From positions 1-64,000 of the IMG/VR virus record IMGVR_UViG_3300021962_009697: a DNA stretch of 64,000 nt; one strand, 5' to 3'. Positions 34,465 to 42,149 of the stretch are shown here, one piece after another. The number at the start of each line of letters is the position of its first letter. The first letter of the stretch is position 1. Made by a program: the position numbers and the translations under genes. This stretch comes from a virus. The notes under the pieces are model-generated. The model had not been told where the DNA came from, made no database searches, and was given only the letters and a program-made list of their open reading frames with translations.

Positions 34465-36933
34465 TTATGCACGAATATGTTGCAAAATAGTGTTTACCAG
34501 TAGCTGTCGCCCCACTGGTTTAATTAACACATCATCCATACCACTTGCAAGTGCTTCTTTACGCATAAATTCAGACCCATTGCCAGTTACTGCCACAATA
34601 GGCAACCGATTCAGCTGATCCACTGATTTAGCACGGATCAGGCGTGTGGTCTCCAAACCATCTACCATGGGCATTTGAATATCCATCAACACTATATCAA
34701 TGCTACCGTGAAGTGTATCTAACTGTTTAAGTGCATCATAACCATTAGATGACTGGAACACTTCTGCCCCCGCGTCTTCTAGCATTGTAACAAGTGCAAT
34801 ACGATTGGTTGTCATATCGTCCACAACCATAATGCTTAATCCGTCTAAGGGCTTTTCGTCCTTAAACGTGTCACTGTCAAATTCTTTTTCAAACGGTACA
34901 ACAATAGTAAAACTAAATGTAGACCCTACACCCAGTTCGCTTGTTACAACAATTTCACTGTTCATTGCTTGCACCAAGCGGCGTGAAATTGCAAGGCCCA
35001 AGCCAGTGCCCCCATATTTTCTTGTGTGTCCCGAATCCGCTTGAGTAAATGGCGTAAACAGCTTTTTCAGCATTTGTTCGCCCATACCAATTCCAGTGTC
35101 AACAACTGTAAATTTAATTGTGGCCTTTGATCGATTGTCTGAGGGTTGCAATTCAATGGAAACAGTAACCCTACCAGTTTCAGTAAACTTTACAGCATTG
35201 TTTGTTAAGTTAACCAATACTTGTAGCAATCGCGAATCATCAACTATTATGTTTCTATCCACCAATGCTGGATCTAAATTCATTAATACAATTACATTTT
35301 CGTTTGTTTGACTGTTGCTTATAATAGCATTTAGATTGTCAACTAGTGAAGGCAAACTGGTTACAACTGGATCAAGATCCAGTTGTCTTGCTTCCATTTT
35401 GCTGTAATCTAAAATGTCATTAACAATACGCAATAGTAGTTGACCTGAATCTTTAGCAACTTCCACACAATATTTGGCTTTATCATTTAAGTCATATCGC
35501 GATAGCACTTCTAACATGCCAAGCACACCGTTTAGTGGTGTTCGCACTTCATGGCTTACAACAGATAAAAATTCTTGCTTGGCTTGTGCACTTGCCTTTA
35601 CTTCTTCAAGCAGTTGATGATCAGCAGTCATGTCCAACAGTTGCACAAACAAGTGTGGGCTGTTGCTAATGCTAATACGGCTAAAAATCATACGCACATC
35701 CACATGATCTGCATGTGTCATTGGGCCCACATATTCAAACACTTGATCTTCACCTGTAGTCATTACAGTTTTTGCAATGGCATCGCAACCAGTTTTTGTC
35801 CACCAGTTGGATGTAAACACATTTGTGTTTTCCAGTTGAGCCACGGTGGCGCCTGCTATTCTATAAAGCGCACGATTTGCCCAAACAAGATTGCCCCGCT
35901 GATCAAATATAGATTTACCATATACTGCACGATCCATTATTTTTCTTAGGTCTTGCAGTTCTGTTTCTTGTCGCTGTTTAACCAGCCTCGACAGTTGAAA
36001 CAACACAAAAAATCCTGTTACAACACCAAACAGGCAGGCAAATATAATCAATGATTCAGTGCGAGCAGGCCAATTAATTGGCATTGGTTTGCTGCGAAAC
36101 ATTTTAACTTCCAACACCAAATAGTCCGGCGCGGCAGATGAGTTGCCGCCAGTGGAAATCAAGTCCGAAAACGCAAACCGGCCATCAACTGCCCTTGGAA
36201 TCAGCGTCCAACGATTTATTATAGGAAAAGCAGTTTCTTGATTTACTAACTTGTCAGCATACACTTGCTGTAATTCGCCGGGACTTGATCCTAACAAAAT
36301 TACTGGATGTATGTCATTTTCATTATCAGCATATGTTTCAAGTGCTGGCAAGTCAGCTATCGCGTTAGGCAGTTTAAGCAAAGATATACCGAGGCCAAGT
36401 AGTATACCGTTTTTGTCATAGCGGGGAGTACGATAAATCAAACCGGTACCACCTTGAACCAACTTAAATGGACCTTCCCAAGCACCTTGACGAGTATTAA
36501 TAATATTTCTTACTGCCGGGCGTTCTGCCAATAAGTTAAGTCCCATTGCAGCTTCGTTGCCTTCTAGTGGAACTATTTGCGTAATAACAGTTCGATGATC
36601 TGCCCATTGTGCAACTGAATTGTGTCCTGACAGCCCAACAAGACTGCCAGCACTAGACTGAAAGCTGCTGTTATTTGATAATACTTCAAGCGGTAAGTTG
36701 GATGTGCTGATTGCCAGACGCTTGGCTTGGTCCAGTCTATTTGATATAGCTCTAGCAATACGATCACTGGCCGCGTCAGCCTTAGCGTGCCACACTTGCT
36801 CTTGTTCTTTGATATAGTCTTTTTGCCAAAACAATCCACCGAGCAAAAACACCGCCGCCCCAATAACACCCGCAACGATGGAGGCACGGTATATGTGTTG
36901 TTTAGCAGAGTCAGACAAGTTTCGCATTTTCAC
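34465..36933 (-). CDS. Hybrid sensor histidine kinase with receiver domain
   Basis: 822 residues. Membrane helix at about 14-34, a periplasmic sensor of roughly 260 residues (CHASE-like, unassigned), a second helix (ESLIIFACLFGVVTGFFVLF), a PAS-like domain (DQRGNLVWANRALYRIAG), HisKA with SVVSHEVRTPLNG, HATPase_c (LVNLTNNAVKFTETG and KYGGTGLGLAISRRL) and a C-terminal receiver with VLMDIQMPMVDG. No output domain, so it needs a partner. Kinases of this kind are rare in phages. Confidence 0.92.
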   Translation of the reverse strand: MKMRNLSDSAKQHIYRASIVAGVIGAAVFLLGGLFWQKDYIKEQEQVWHAKADAASDRIARAISNRLDQAKRLAISTSNLPLEVLSNNSSFQSSAGSLVGLSGHNSVAQWADHRTVITQIVPLEGNEAAMGLNLLAERPAVRNIINTRQGAWEGPFKLVQGGTGLIYRTPRYDKNGILLGLGISLLKLPNAIADLPALETYADNENDIHPVILLGSSPGELQQVYADKLVNQETAFPIINRWTLIPRAVDGRFAFSDLISTGGNSSAAPDYLVLEVKMFRSKPMPINWPARTESLIIFACLFGVVTGFFVLFQLSRLVKQRQETELQDLRKIMDRAVYGKSIFDQRGNLVWANRALYRIAGATVAQLENTNVFTSNWWTKTGCDAIAKTVMTTGEDQVFEYVGPMTHADHVDVRMIFSRISISNSPHLFVQLLDMTADHQLLEEVKASAQAKQEFLSVVSHEVRTPLNGVLGMLEVLSRYDLNDKAKYCVEVAKDSGQLLLRIVNDILDYSKMEARQLDLDPVVTSLPSLVDNLNAIISNSQTNENVIVLMNLDPALVDRNIIVDDSRLLQVLVNLTNNAVKFTETGRVTVSIELQPSDNRSKATIKFTVVDTGIGMGEQMLKKLFTPFTQADSGHTRKYGGTGLGLAISRRLVQAMNSEIVVTSELGVGSTFSFTIVVPFEKEFDSDTFKDEKPLDGLSIMVVDDMTTNRIALVTMLEDAGAEVFQSSNGYDALKQLDTLHGSIDIVLMDIQMPMVDGLETTRLIRAKSVDQLNRLPIVAVTGNGSEFMRKEALASGMDDVLIKPVGRQLLVNTILQHIRA

Positions 36934-37274
36934 TACTGCGGAATTTGCGGTATACTAGACGTGTTCCCAGTTAAAATACTGCTTGTGTTGCTGAGTTCAA
37001 ATATCCGTTTTCTAGTTTCTGAATCAAGACTATTAACAACGGCCAGCATGTTGAACTTTAATTTGTTTAGATCTTTTTCTTGTGCAGACAGCCTGTCCTG
37101 CTGCTCTTTAATGTCATTTTGATAATCAACCAGTTTAGCATAGCGTTTTTCAAACCAAAAAGACAAGCCCACGCTTAATGCCATCAGCAGTAGTGTTACG
37201 GCCAACTGACGACTGGTCATTGACCGTATCACCTTAATCACGCCAGCAGTTTTATCAATGTCGATTTCAGGCAC
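36933..37274 (-). CDS. Membrane protein with coiled coil, upstream of the kinase
   Basis: 113 residues. One membrane helix (SRQLAVTLLLMALSVGLSFWF, about 38-58), then a heptad segment (YQNDIKEQQDRLSAQEKDLN). It shares one base with the kinase start, so the two are co-translated; it may be an accessory signalling or anchoring protein. No recognised family. Confidence 0.65.
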   Translation of the reverse strand: MPEIDIDKTAGVIKVIRSMTSRQLAVTLLLMALSVGLSFWFEKRYAKLVDYQNDIKEQQDRLSAQEKDLNKLKFNMLAVVNSLDSETRKRIFELSNTSSILTGNTSSIPQIPQ

Positions 37275-37276
37275 AA

Positions 37277-37522
37277 TTATCTCCTCAGTTGCTGCTGCTG
37301 TATGTCATCTACAATCATGCCCGTTAATGGACCATTTGGTGTAGGTATAATACAGTATGTGCCAATGGGCTGAAACGGCACATATGCCCAACCCCAGGGA
37401 GTCATGCACACATTGCCCTCCCAATAACCAGTATATTGATTGTATCGTACTGCGCTAGCCACACTGATTGAAAAGACCGCTATTGCGGCACCAACAGCCA
37501 ACCGTGCGATGGTTTTAAACAT
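37277..37522 (-). CDS. Small secreted aromatic-rich protein
   Basis: 81 residues from the ATG at 37522 (an upstream ATG at 37537 is possible). Signal peptide FKTIARLAVGAAIAVFSISVASA, mature part YNQYTGYWEGNVCMTPWGWAY with two Cys and many Tyr/Trp, ending Gln-rich. It probably lies in the periplasm or outer membrane. The start is 5 bases after GATAAATA. It heads the kinase operon. Confidence 0.6.
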   Translation of the reverse strand: MFKTIARLAVGAAIAVFSISVASAVRYNQYTGYWEGNVCMTPWGWAYVPFQPIGTYCIIPTPNGPLTGMIVDDIQQQQLRR

Positions 37523-37527
37523 ACTGA

Positions 37528-37535
37528 TATTTATC
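37528..37535 (-). promoter_or_regulatory. NATAAATA late-type element
   Basis: GATAAATA on the minus strand, 5 bases before the ATG at 37522; no Shine-Dalgarno sequence fits between. Confidence 0.5.
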
Positions 37536-37537
37536 AT

Positions 37538-37560
37538 AAAAAAGCCCGCCGAAGCGGGCT
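37538..37560 (-). terminator. Intrinsic terminator of the SGNH gene
   Basis: Stem AGCCCGC-TTCG-GCGGGCT (37543-37560) followed by a T run on the minus strand, 29 bases after the stop at 37589. Confidence 0.85.
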
Positions 37561-37588
37561 GGTTGTTACAAAATTTAAATAGATTTTT

Positions 37589-38395
37589 TTATGATTTAAT
37601 AAGTAGGTGCGGGTAAATATCAAGCAATTTCTTAACAAACTTTGTTGATGTTAATATGTCAAAATGATGCTTATCTCTTGCAAAATCAACTTGTTCTACT
37701 GGGTGTATAAATTCTAATAATTTATTATTTAAAGAATTAAAATCTGCGTGCCAAGACAGTCTTGGGTCTAGTTGGGGGAGTGTTTTATCAATAGTAAAAG
37801 CTAATGGTATAATAGATTCTATTGCTACTTTGGTTGTTAATTTATTTCTTGCTTGAGTAAATTTGTGTAAATCATTATTAAAATTAAATTGATTTAAAAA
37901 TTTGGATTTGTCATCGTCATAATATTTAAACCACATCCTTCTTTCATTGTCGGGCAAACTTTCATCTGGTGATTCGTCACGATGACAATACGACCACATT
38001 ATAATTATACGGTCCGGATTAATTTCTTTAACTACTTCATTTACTTTTCTTGCTATCCATTCATTGCTAGCACCATCCATACTTACATTAATACATCGAC
38101 GTTTGCTTTCTTTTTGCAGAATATATGGCCATGTGTGCTCAATCGGCGATCCTAAGCCAACAGTAAAACTGTCTCCAAAGCACCAAATTGACTCTTTTAA
38201 CTCGTCAATTGAATCTGGCCATTCGGTGTCACGAAATCCGCGTGAATTATATACATAGGATATTTTTTCGGAGTACAGATAATTTGAAAAAAAATCTTTG
38301 TCAAGGCAATGAGCTTCGGAGTCTGAACCGCTTGTGTAAGCCTTGGTGTTTGATAGGTAATCTAATTTTAAAAATGGTAGTATGGTATTGTTCAT
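37589..38395 (-). CDS. SGNH/GDSL hydrolase-like protein
   Basis: 268 residues. SIWCFGDSFTVGLGSPI is block I with the catalytic Ser, NVSMDGASNEWIAR holds the block III Asn region, and DKHHFDILT near the C-terminus supplies Asp and His. Related to phage and marine-bacterial proteins that may edit glycan acyl groups. No signal peptide, so cytoplasmic. It is divergent from the sulfotransferase-like gene with late-type elements on both strands between them. Confidence 0.75.
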   Translation of the reverse strand: MNNTILPFLKLDYLSNTKAYTSGSDSEAHCLDKDFFSNYLYSEKISYVYNSRGFRDTEWPDSIDELKESIWCFGDSFTVGLGSPIEHTWPYILQKESKRRCINVSMDGASNEWIARKVNEVVKEINPDRIIIMWSYCHRDESPDESLPDNERRMWFKYYDDDKSKFLNQFNFNNDLHKFTQARNKLTTKVAIESIIPLAFTIDKTLPQLDPRLSWHADFNSLNNKLLEFIHPVEQVDFARDKHHFDILTSTKFVKKLLDIYPHLLIKS

Positions 38396-38402
38396 ACACG
38401 GT

Positions 38403-38421
38403 TATTTATAGTCTATAAATA
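38403..38421. promoter_or_regulatory. Back-to-back TATAAATA elements (inverted repeat)
   Basis: TATTTATA at 38403-38410 (TATAAATA on minus) and TATAAATA at 38414-38421 on plus form an inverted repeat with a 3-base centre. They lie 7 bases before the minus ATG at 38395 and 5 before the plus ATG at 38427. Both match the T4 late-promoter core exactly. Confidence 0.65.
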
Positions 38422-38426
38422 ACTTT

Positions 38427-39638
38427 ATGAATGTTTTGATACTTACACCCGACAGAGTTGGTTCTACTTTACTGCAAAGAACGTTAACCGTTTACATGCT
38501 CAGAAGAGAATTTAATAAACCAGTGATTAATTTGCACGAATTAACCAACGGTCTTAGAAAATATTATAATACCACGTTAAATCAAGAAGTTTTAGGAAAA
38601 CCGGGAGACTTTTCTAAATGGGGTTATTATCAAACTCTTGATCAGATAACTGATTTGTTAAAAAGTGTTGATCATTATATTACTAGCAGGCTTGCACATT
38701 ATCATATACTGAATAGAAAAGATACATTAAACGACCAATTAAAATTTTATGAATATTTAAATGAAAATTTCTTTGTTATAAGTTGTAGAAGAGAAAATGT
38801 ATTTGAACACGGGTTGAGTTGGATTATTCAAAGCGCAAGTAAAAAGTTGAATGTGTATTCTGCTATTGAAAAGGTTGATACATTTTATGATGTTTACAGC
38901 AATGGCATAACGGCACCTAAAATAGGATTTGTTAAATATCTTAATCAATATAAAGAATATGTAGAATGGGTTGATAGATATTTTAATGTTCAATCATACT
39001 TTCACTATGAACAATCAATCAACAACTTAGAGGAATACATTTTGAGTTTAGATTTTATGAAGCGAGAAAATAACAAATGGGAAAACATGTTTGATATTAG
39101 TTTTGATGATTGGAACAAGTGTCATAAAATTTTACCTGACTTAAAATTATACGAAAATGAAAACACTTATAACAAACAGTTAGAAATTCCAAGTAATTTA
39201 CTATTTTCAAGAAAATCTAGCGAGAAATATCTTTTAGGAGTCAGTACACCTCAATTGTTAAAAAACAGTTCAAGCGAGCAAGAAGCCGATCAGAAGACTG
39301 GAAATAGCATTATTGAACATCAAACGGCCAGTGTGCCAGCATTTTTTCCAAACGAAGAAACATATAATTTTATTCAAAATAATATTGTTCCGTATATAAA
39401 CACAGAAAATCAGTTGTCACAGTTGGTAAAAGACGGATTTTTAATAACAGGCATTCCAATAAAATTGCAAACATTTGCCGAGAAGAAAAAAATTATTAAA
39501 AACTACGATGAGTGTTTAATTTGGTTCAATGAATGGGCCGAAGAAACAAAATTCACAAAACCGTTTGTCGAAGACAATGATGTGTTAGCAAAAGAGTATA
39601 CAAACTTTAATGTATCGAACACTCCATTATTAAAATAA
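38427..39638 (+). CDS. Sulfotransferase-like protein
   Basis: 403 residues. The start NVLILTPDRVGSTLLQRTLT is a PAPS-binding 5' loop (PxRxGSTLL), so the N-terminus is right. The central part (EYLNENFFVISCRRENVFEH) matches the 3'-phosphate binding region of sulfotransferases. The last 150 residues are extra. It would transfer sulfate to a sugar or lipid. The ATG is only 5 bases after TATAAATA and has no SD. Confidence 0.72.
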   Translation: MNVLILTPDRVGSTLLQRTLTVYMLRREFNKPVINLHELTNGLRKYYNTTLNQEVLGKPGDFSKWGYYQTLDQITDLLKSVDHYITSRLAHYHILNRKDTLNDQLKFYEYLNENFFVISCRRENVFEHGLSWIIQSASKKLNVYSAIEKVDTFYDVYSNGITAPKIGFVKYLNQYKEYVEWVDRYFNVQSYFHYEQSINNLEEYILSLDFMKRENNKWENMFDISFDDWNKCHKILPDLKLYENENTYNKQLEIPSNLLFSRKSSEKYLLGVSTPQLLKNSSSEQEADQKTGNSIIEHQTASVPAFFPNEETYNFIQNNIVPYINTENQLSQLVKDGFLITGIPIKLQTFAEKKKIIKNYDECLIWFNEWAEETKFTKPFVEDNDVLAKEYTNFNVSNTPLLK

Positions 39639-39641
39639 TTC

Positions 39642-39664
39642 AAAAGAAAACCCGCCGAAGCGGG
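39642..39664 (-). terminator. Intrinsic terminator of the tmRNA
   Basis: Stem CCCGC-TTCG-GCGGG (39651-39664) followed on the minus strand by TTTTCTTTT. Nearly the same hairpin ends the SGNH gene at 37543. Confidence 0.85.
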
Positions 39665-40015
39665 CATCTGGTTGTTTATTTTACAAGGTAAGTCCTACCC
39701 CGGGTCTGGCTCAAAGTGCCAGTACAGCGGCCTTGCTACGGCTGTAGAACTTGATGTTCTTGCCGCTAACAGTTACGCTACCATTTGTAGATGCGTTTGC
39801 ATTTACTAGTTTTATGCGATTAACGTTCGTCATCTAACGTGCTGTCCAGTTCAATACTCTTTACTCAATCGATCGCTATGTCAGGCCCATCATAAACACA
39901 TTGGATTTTGGATTCGAACCTTGTCCTAGTGTTGTCCATCTGCACTTCCCACAGTACTGAACCCTATGTGTTTATGGTGGACCTGCCCGGTACCGCCCCG
40001 GGGTCTTGAATCCTT
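39665..40015 (-). ncRNA. ssrA: Circularly permuted two-piece tmRNA
   Basis: The acceptor piece comes first and ends CAGGTCC-A-CCA (39975-39985). After an 86-nt intervening segment (39889-39974) the coding piece begins GGGCCTG (39888). The two pair as a 7-bp acceptor stem with G-U at pair 3, the alanine identity mark of tmRNA. The stem continues into the intervening segment (CCATAAACACAT with ATGTGTTTAT), as expected for a precursor. A 5-bp T-stem CCCGG/CCGGG precedes the acceptor strand, but its loop GGCGGTA is atypical. The tag frame runs 39800-39711, beginning ANAST and ending AAVLAL; its stop lies in the loop of hairpin CTGGC/GCCAG, as in P5 of other tmRNAs. Confidence 0.82.
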
Positions 40016-40059
40016 TTCTATCACCTTCATACAGCAATAACTTACATTATATATTTATT
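40016..40059 (-). repeat. 44-bp direct repeat, copy 1 (tmRNA side)
   Basis: Identical to 41073-41116. On the minus strand it contains the TATAAT-bearing segment and lies directly 5' of the tmRNA acceptor piece. This copy has no good -35 upstream. Confidence 0.95.
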
Positions 40060-40075
40060 TTAGCCAATGATAAGT

Positions 40076-40948
40076 TTATAGGTTATGCTTTTTCCATTCT
40101 GCACGAACCCTGGCTTTAGACTTTGCTGATAATGGAACATAGTCCAAATCTTTTGCCATTGAGTCGCCATTTGTATAGCACCATTCAAAGAACTTGATTG
40201 CTTCTTTCGCAGAGCTATCTGGATAAACAATGATGTAAGTTTCAGCAGTTAATTTGTAGTTGCCTTCTTTGAAATTATCAAAATTTGCTTCAACACCGTC
40301 TAACTTAGCAACAGTTAAACTATTGGATTTGGTGTAAGCATATTCAACGTATCCAATGGAACCAGGCAATCGCATAACCATTGCAGCAACACCGGCGTTG
40401 CCTTTACCTTGTGCAATGTTGTTACCTTCCCATTTAACTGTCTTTCCTGGTTTAGTTGTAAAACCGTGTTTAGCCAGATAGTTTGTAAAAACAGAAGTAG
40501 TGCCAGAACTATCAGCACGGGATATCCGAGTAATTGCCAAGTCAGGCAACTTAGAATCAATTTGCTTCCAGTTTGTAACACGACCATCAAAAATATCAGC
40601 TATCTGTTTGCTTGTTAAATTTAACTCATTGGTCTTGACACCTGGAATGTTTACTACTGCAACAACACCACCCATGACCATTGGGAACTGGATCTGACCA
40701 TTCTCATCCAACTCTGCTTGTTTAACTGCTTCGTCACTTGCACCAAACTGTACAATCTTTCCATTAATCTGTTTGATTCCGCCGCCAGAACCAATCGCCT
40801 GATAGTTGACTTGCACACCTGTTGCTTTGTTATACTCTGCTGCCCATTTGCTATAAATCGGCGCAGGAAAGGTAGCTCCTGCACCAGTGACTGTAATTGC
40901 TTGAGCATTAATTGCAAATGCAGCAAGAAGCATTAATAATTTTTTCAT
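40076..40948 (-). CDS. pstS: Periplasmic phosphate-binding protein PstS
   Basis: 290 residues, a little shorter than typical (about 340). Signal peptide KKLLMLLAAFAINAQA, then TGAGATFPAPIYSKWAAEYN, QAIGSGGGIKQI and RADSSGTTSVF, the PstS phosphate-binding loops. SD AAAGGAAAT. Four TGTAAYA-type heptamers upstream form a Pho box. Marine cyanophages carry pstS with host-type Pho boxes, so this would raise phosphate uptake in a starved host. The gene lies between two 44-bp direct repeats. Confidence 0.95.
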   Translation of the reverse strand: MKKLLMLLAAFAINAQAITVTGAGATFPAPIYSKWAAEYNKATGVQVNYQAIGSGGGIKQINGKIVQFGASDEAVKQAELDENGQIQFPMVMGGVVAVVNIPGVKTNELNLTSKQIADIFDGRVTNWKQIDSKLPDLAITRISRADSSGTTSVFTNYLAKHGFTTKPGKTVKWEGNNIAQGKGNAGVAAMVMRLPGSIGYVEYAYTKSNSLTVAKLDGVEANFDNFKEGNYKLTAETYIIVYPDSSAKEAIKFFEWCYTNGDSMAKDLDYVPLSAKSKARVRAEWKKHNL

Positions 40949-40990
40949 TTGTAATTTCCTTTAATTTACATTTTTATTTAAACTAAGAAA

Positions 40991-41028
40991 GATTACATTT
41001 TTGTTACAAATATTACAATCGTGTTACG
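40991..41028 (-). promoter_or_regulatory. Pho box (PhoB-type) upstream of pstS
   Basis: On the minus strand CGTAACA (41022-41028), TGTAATA (41011-41017), TGTAACA (41002-41008) and TGTAATC (40991-40997): two pairs of heptamers, each pair spaced 11 bases, as in PhoB sites. A TTTAAATA element follows at 40975-40982, in the position expected for the -10. Confidence 0.7.
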
Positions 41029-41072
41029 AAACCAAAAATTTCTTAATTATTTTTTGGGGGATTTTAATATTG

Positions 41073-41116
41073 TTCTATCACCTTCATACAGCAATAACTT
41101 ACATTATATATTTATT
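41073..41116 (-). repeat. 44-bp direct repeat, copy 2 (promoter side)
   Basis: Identical to 40016-40059. Unlike copy 1 it is preceded at the right spacing by TTGACA, so it forms a full promoter. Confidence 0.95.
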
Positions 41117-41131
41117 CATTATTTTTGTCAA
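41103..41131 (-). promoter_or_regulatory. Consensus sigma70 promoter, probably the ancestral tmRNA promoter
   Basis: -35 TTGACA at 41126-41131, 17-base spacer, -10 TATAAT at 41103-41108. The -10 lies inside repeat copy 2 and the -35 outside it. Confidence 0.75.
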
Positions 41132-41195
41132 TCTCGTGAAAAATTTTTAAGTAAATTGGTGTAACTAAATATTTGTTAACTATCACAATCATTCA

Positions 41196-41444
41196 ATGAA
41201 ACGTTTTTTTAATTTTAAGCATTTAACAAATGCTCGAGTCTCGTACTTCAGGCATTTTAAATTTGCTATAAGTGAAGCATGGTTTTTGTTACTGATGTGT
41301 TTAGCTAGTGTTCTACATGCAATTTTTCCATTTATCTTTGATTTTAAATTATTAGAATTAAGGGTTAATCGATTATTAGTGCTGCAAAAACTTTTACCTA
41401 AGCATGAAATTTGGAAAGATCTAAGAAATAAATTAGATGAATGA
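41196..41444 (+). CDS. Small membrane protein, DUF6356-like
   Basis: 82 residues. RVSYFRHFKFAISEAWFLLL followed by ASVLHAIFPFIFDF matches the pattern of a small membrane family (SYxEHxxFA...VHAlFPFLF, DUF6356 to my memory). The C-terminal 30 residues are charged and helical. It overlaps the next gene by 8 bases. In DNA between the Pho region and the AMP-ligase gene. Function unknown. Confidence 0.62.
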   Translation: MKRFFNFKHLTNARVSYFRHFKFAISEAWFLLLMCLASVLHAIFPFIFDFKLLELRVNRLLVLQKLLPKHEIWKDLRNKLDE

Positions 41445-42147
41445 AATTTATAAAAAGTGGTTACACGAAGGGTGCTATGTTTCCAGTAGTGGAACCACTG
41501 GCACTCCAAAAAAAGTATTCCAACCTCCTAAGAAATTGGTGGCCATGTGTGACGTTGCAATCAAACGTCAAAACATAGTACCAACCAGCCGAGTTTTAAC
41601 TGTTTGCAAAATGGGACATGCCGGTGGTGCGCTGGCACAAACATTACCAGCGGTAAGCATTGGAGCATATGTTAGTATACAACCATTTAATGCATTTACA
41701 TTTTTAACTGAACTATTAGAAAATAATTACACCCATACACACTTAACACCCGATCACTGCAAAGCTGTTATGCTAACAAAAGGATGGGAAAATGCAAACT
41801 TATCCGGTATATGGGTAACATGTGGCAGCGATCCTGTAACTTGGGATATAATCGAATCGTTTGTTAATCGTGGCGCAACATTTATGGCTAATTGGGGCAT
41901 GAGCGAAATTGGTCCAGTGGCCATTAATTTAATATTTGATAGTGTAGAAAAAGTAAAACATATTAAATCTTTTTGTCCTGATGGCTGTACCATCATGGGC
42001 GATACATACTGTTGTGATTATAAAGTTGTCAACGACGTGCTGCATGTCAATGGCGACATATCAGTTTACGATGATTGGTATAATACCAAAGACAAAGTTA
42101 AAGTTGTAAATGATATAATGTTTTACAACGGTAGGGCGTTAGACTAG
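41437..42147 (+). CDS. Minimal AMP-binding (ANL) adenylate-forming protein
   Basis: 236 residues against 450-600 for the family. It begins close to motif A3, SSSGTTGTPKK, keeps A5-like NWGMSEIGP and A7/A8-like YNTKDKVKVVND...NGRALD, then stops, so both the N-terminal subdomain and the C-terminal Lys domain are missing. It could still adenylate an acid or act as a half-reaction enzyme. Smooth coding with no stop suggests a real small protein. The ketoacyl synthase and acyltransferase nearby are possible partners. Confidence 0.8.
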   Translation: MNEIYKKWLHEGCYVSSSGTTGTPKKVFQPPKKLVAMCDVAIKRQNIVPTSRVLTVCKMGHAGGALAQTLPAVSIGAYVSIQPFNAFTFLTELLENNYTHTHLTPDHCKAVMLTKGWENANLSGIWVTCGSDPVTWDIIESFVNRGATFMANWGMSEIGPVAINLIFDSVEKVKHIKSFCPDGCTIMGDTYCCDYKVVNDVLHVNGDISVYDDWYNTKDKVKVVNDIMFYNGRALD

Positions 42148-42149
42148 GC

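Noticed and set aside
39711-39833. Independent 40-residue protein gene
   Set aside because: The frame lies inside the tmRNA coding piece, is covered by stem-loops and its stop is in the expected hairpin loop; I read most of it as the tag frame, with some doubt.
39889-39974. Separate tRNA based on GGTTCGAATCC in the tmRNA intervening segment
   Set aside because: Only two base pairs support the T-stem and no acceptor or anticodon arm exists; it is a hairpin in the intervening segment.
41189-41509. Minus-strand frame over the small membrane protein
   Set aside because: It has no family features and is antisense to a gene with a recognisable membrane motif and coupling to the next gene.
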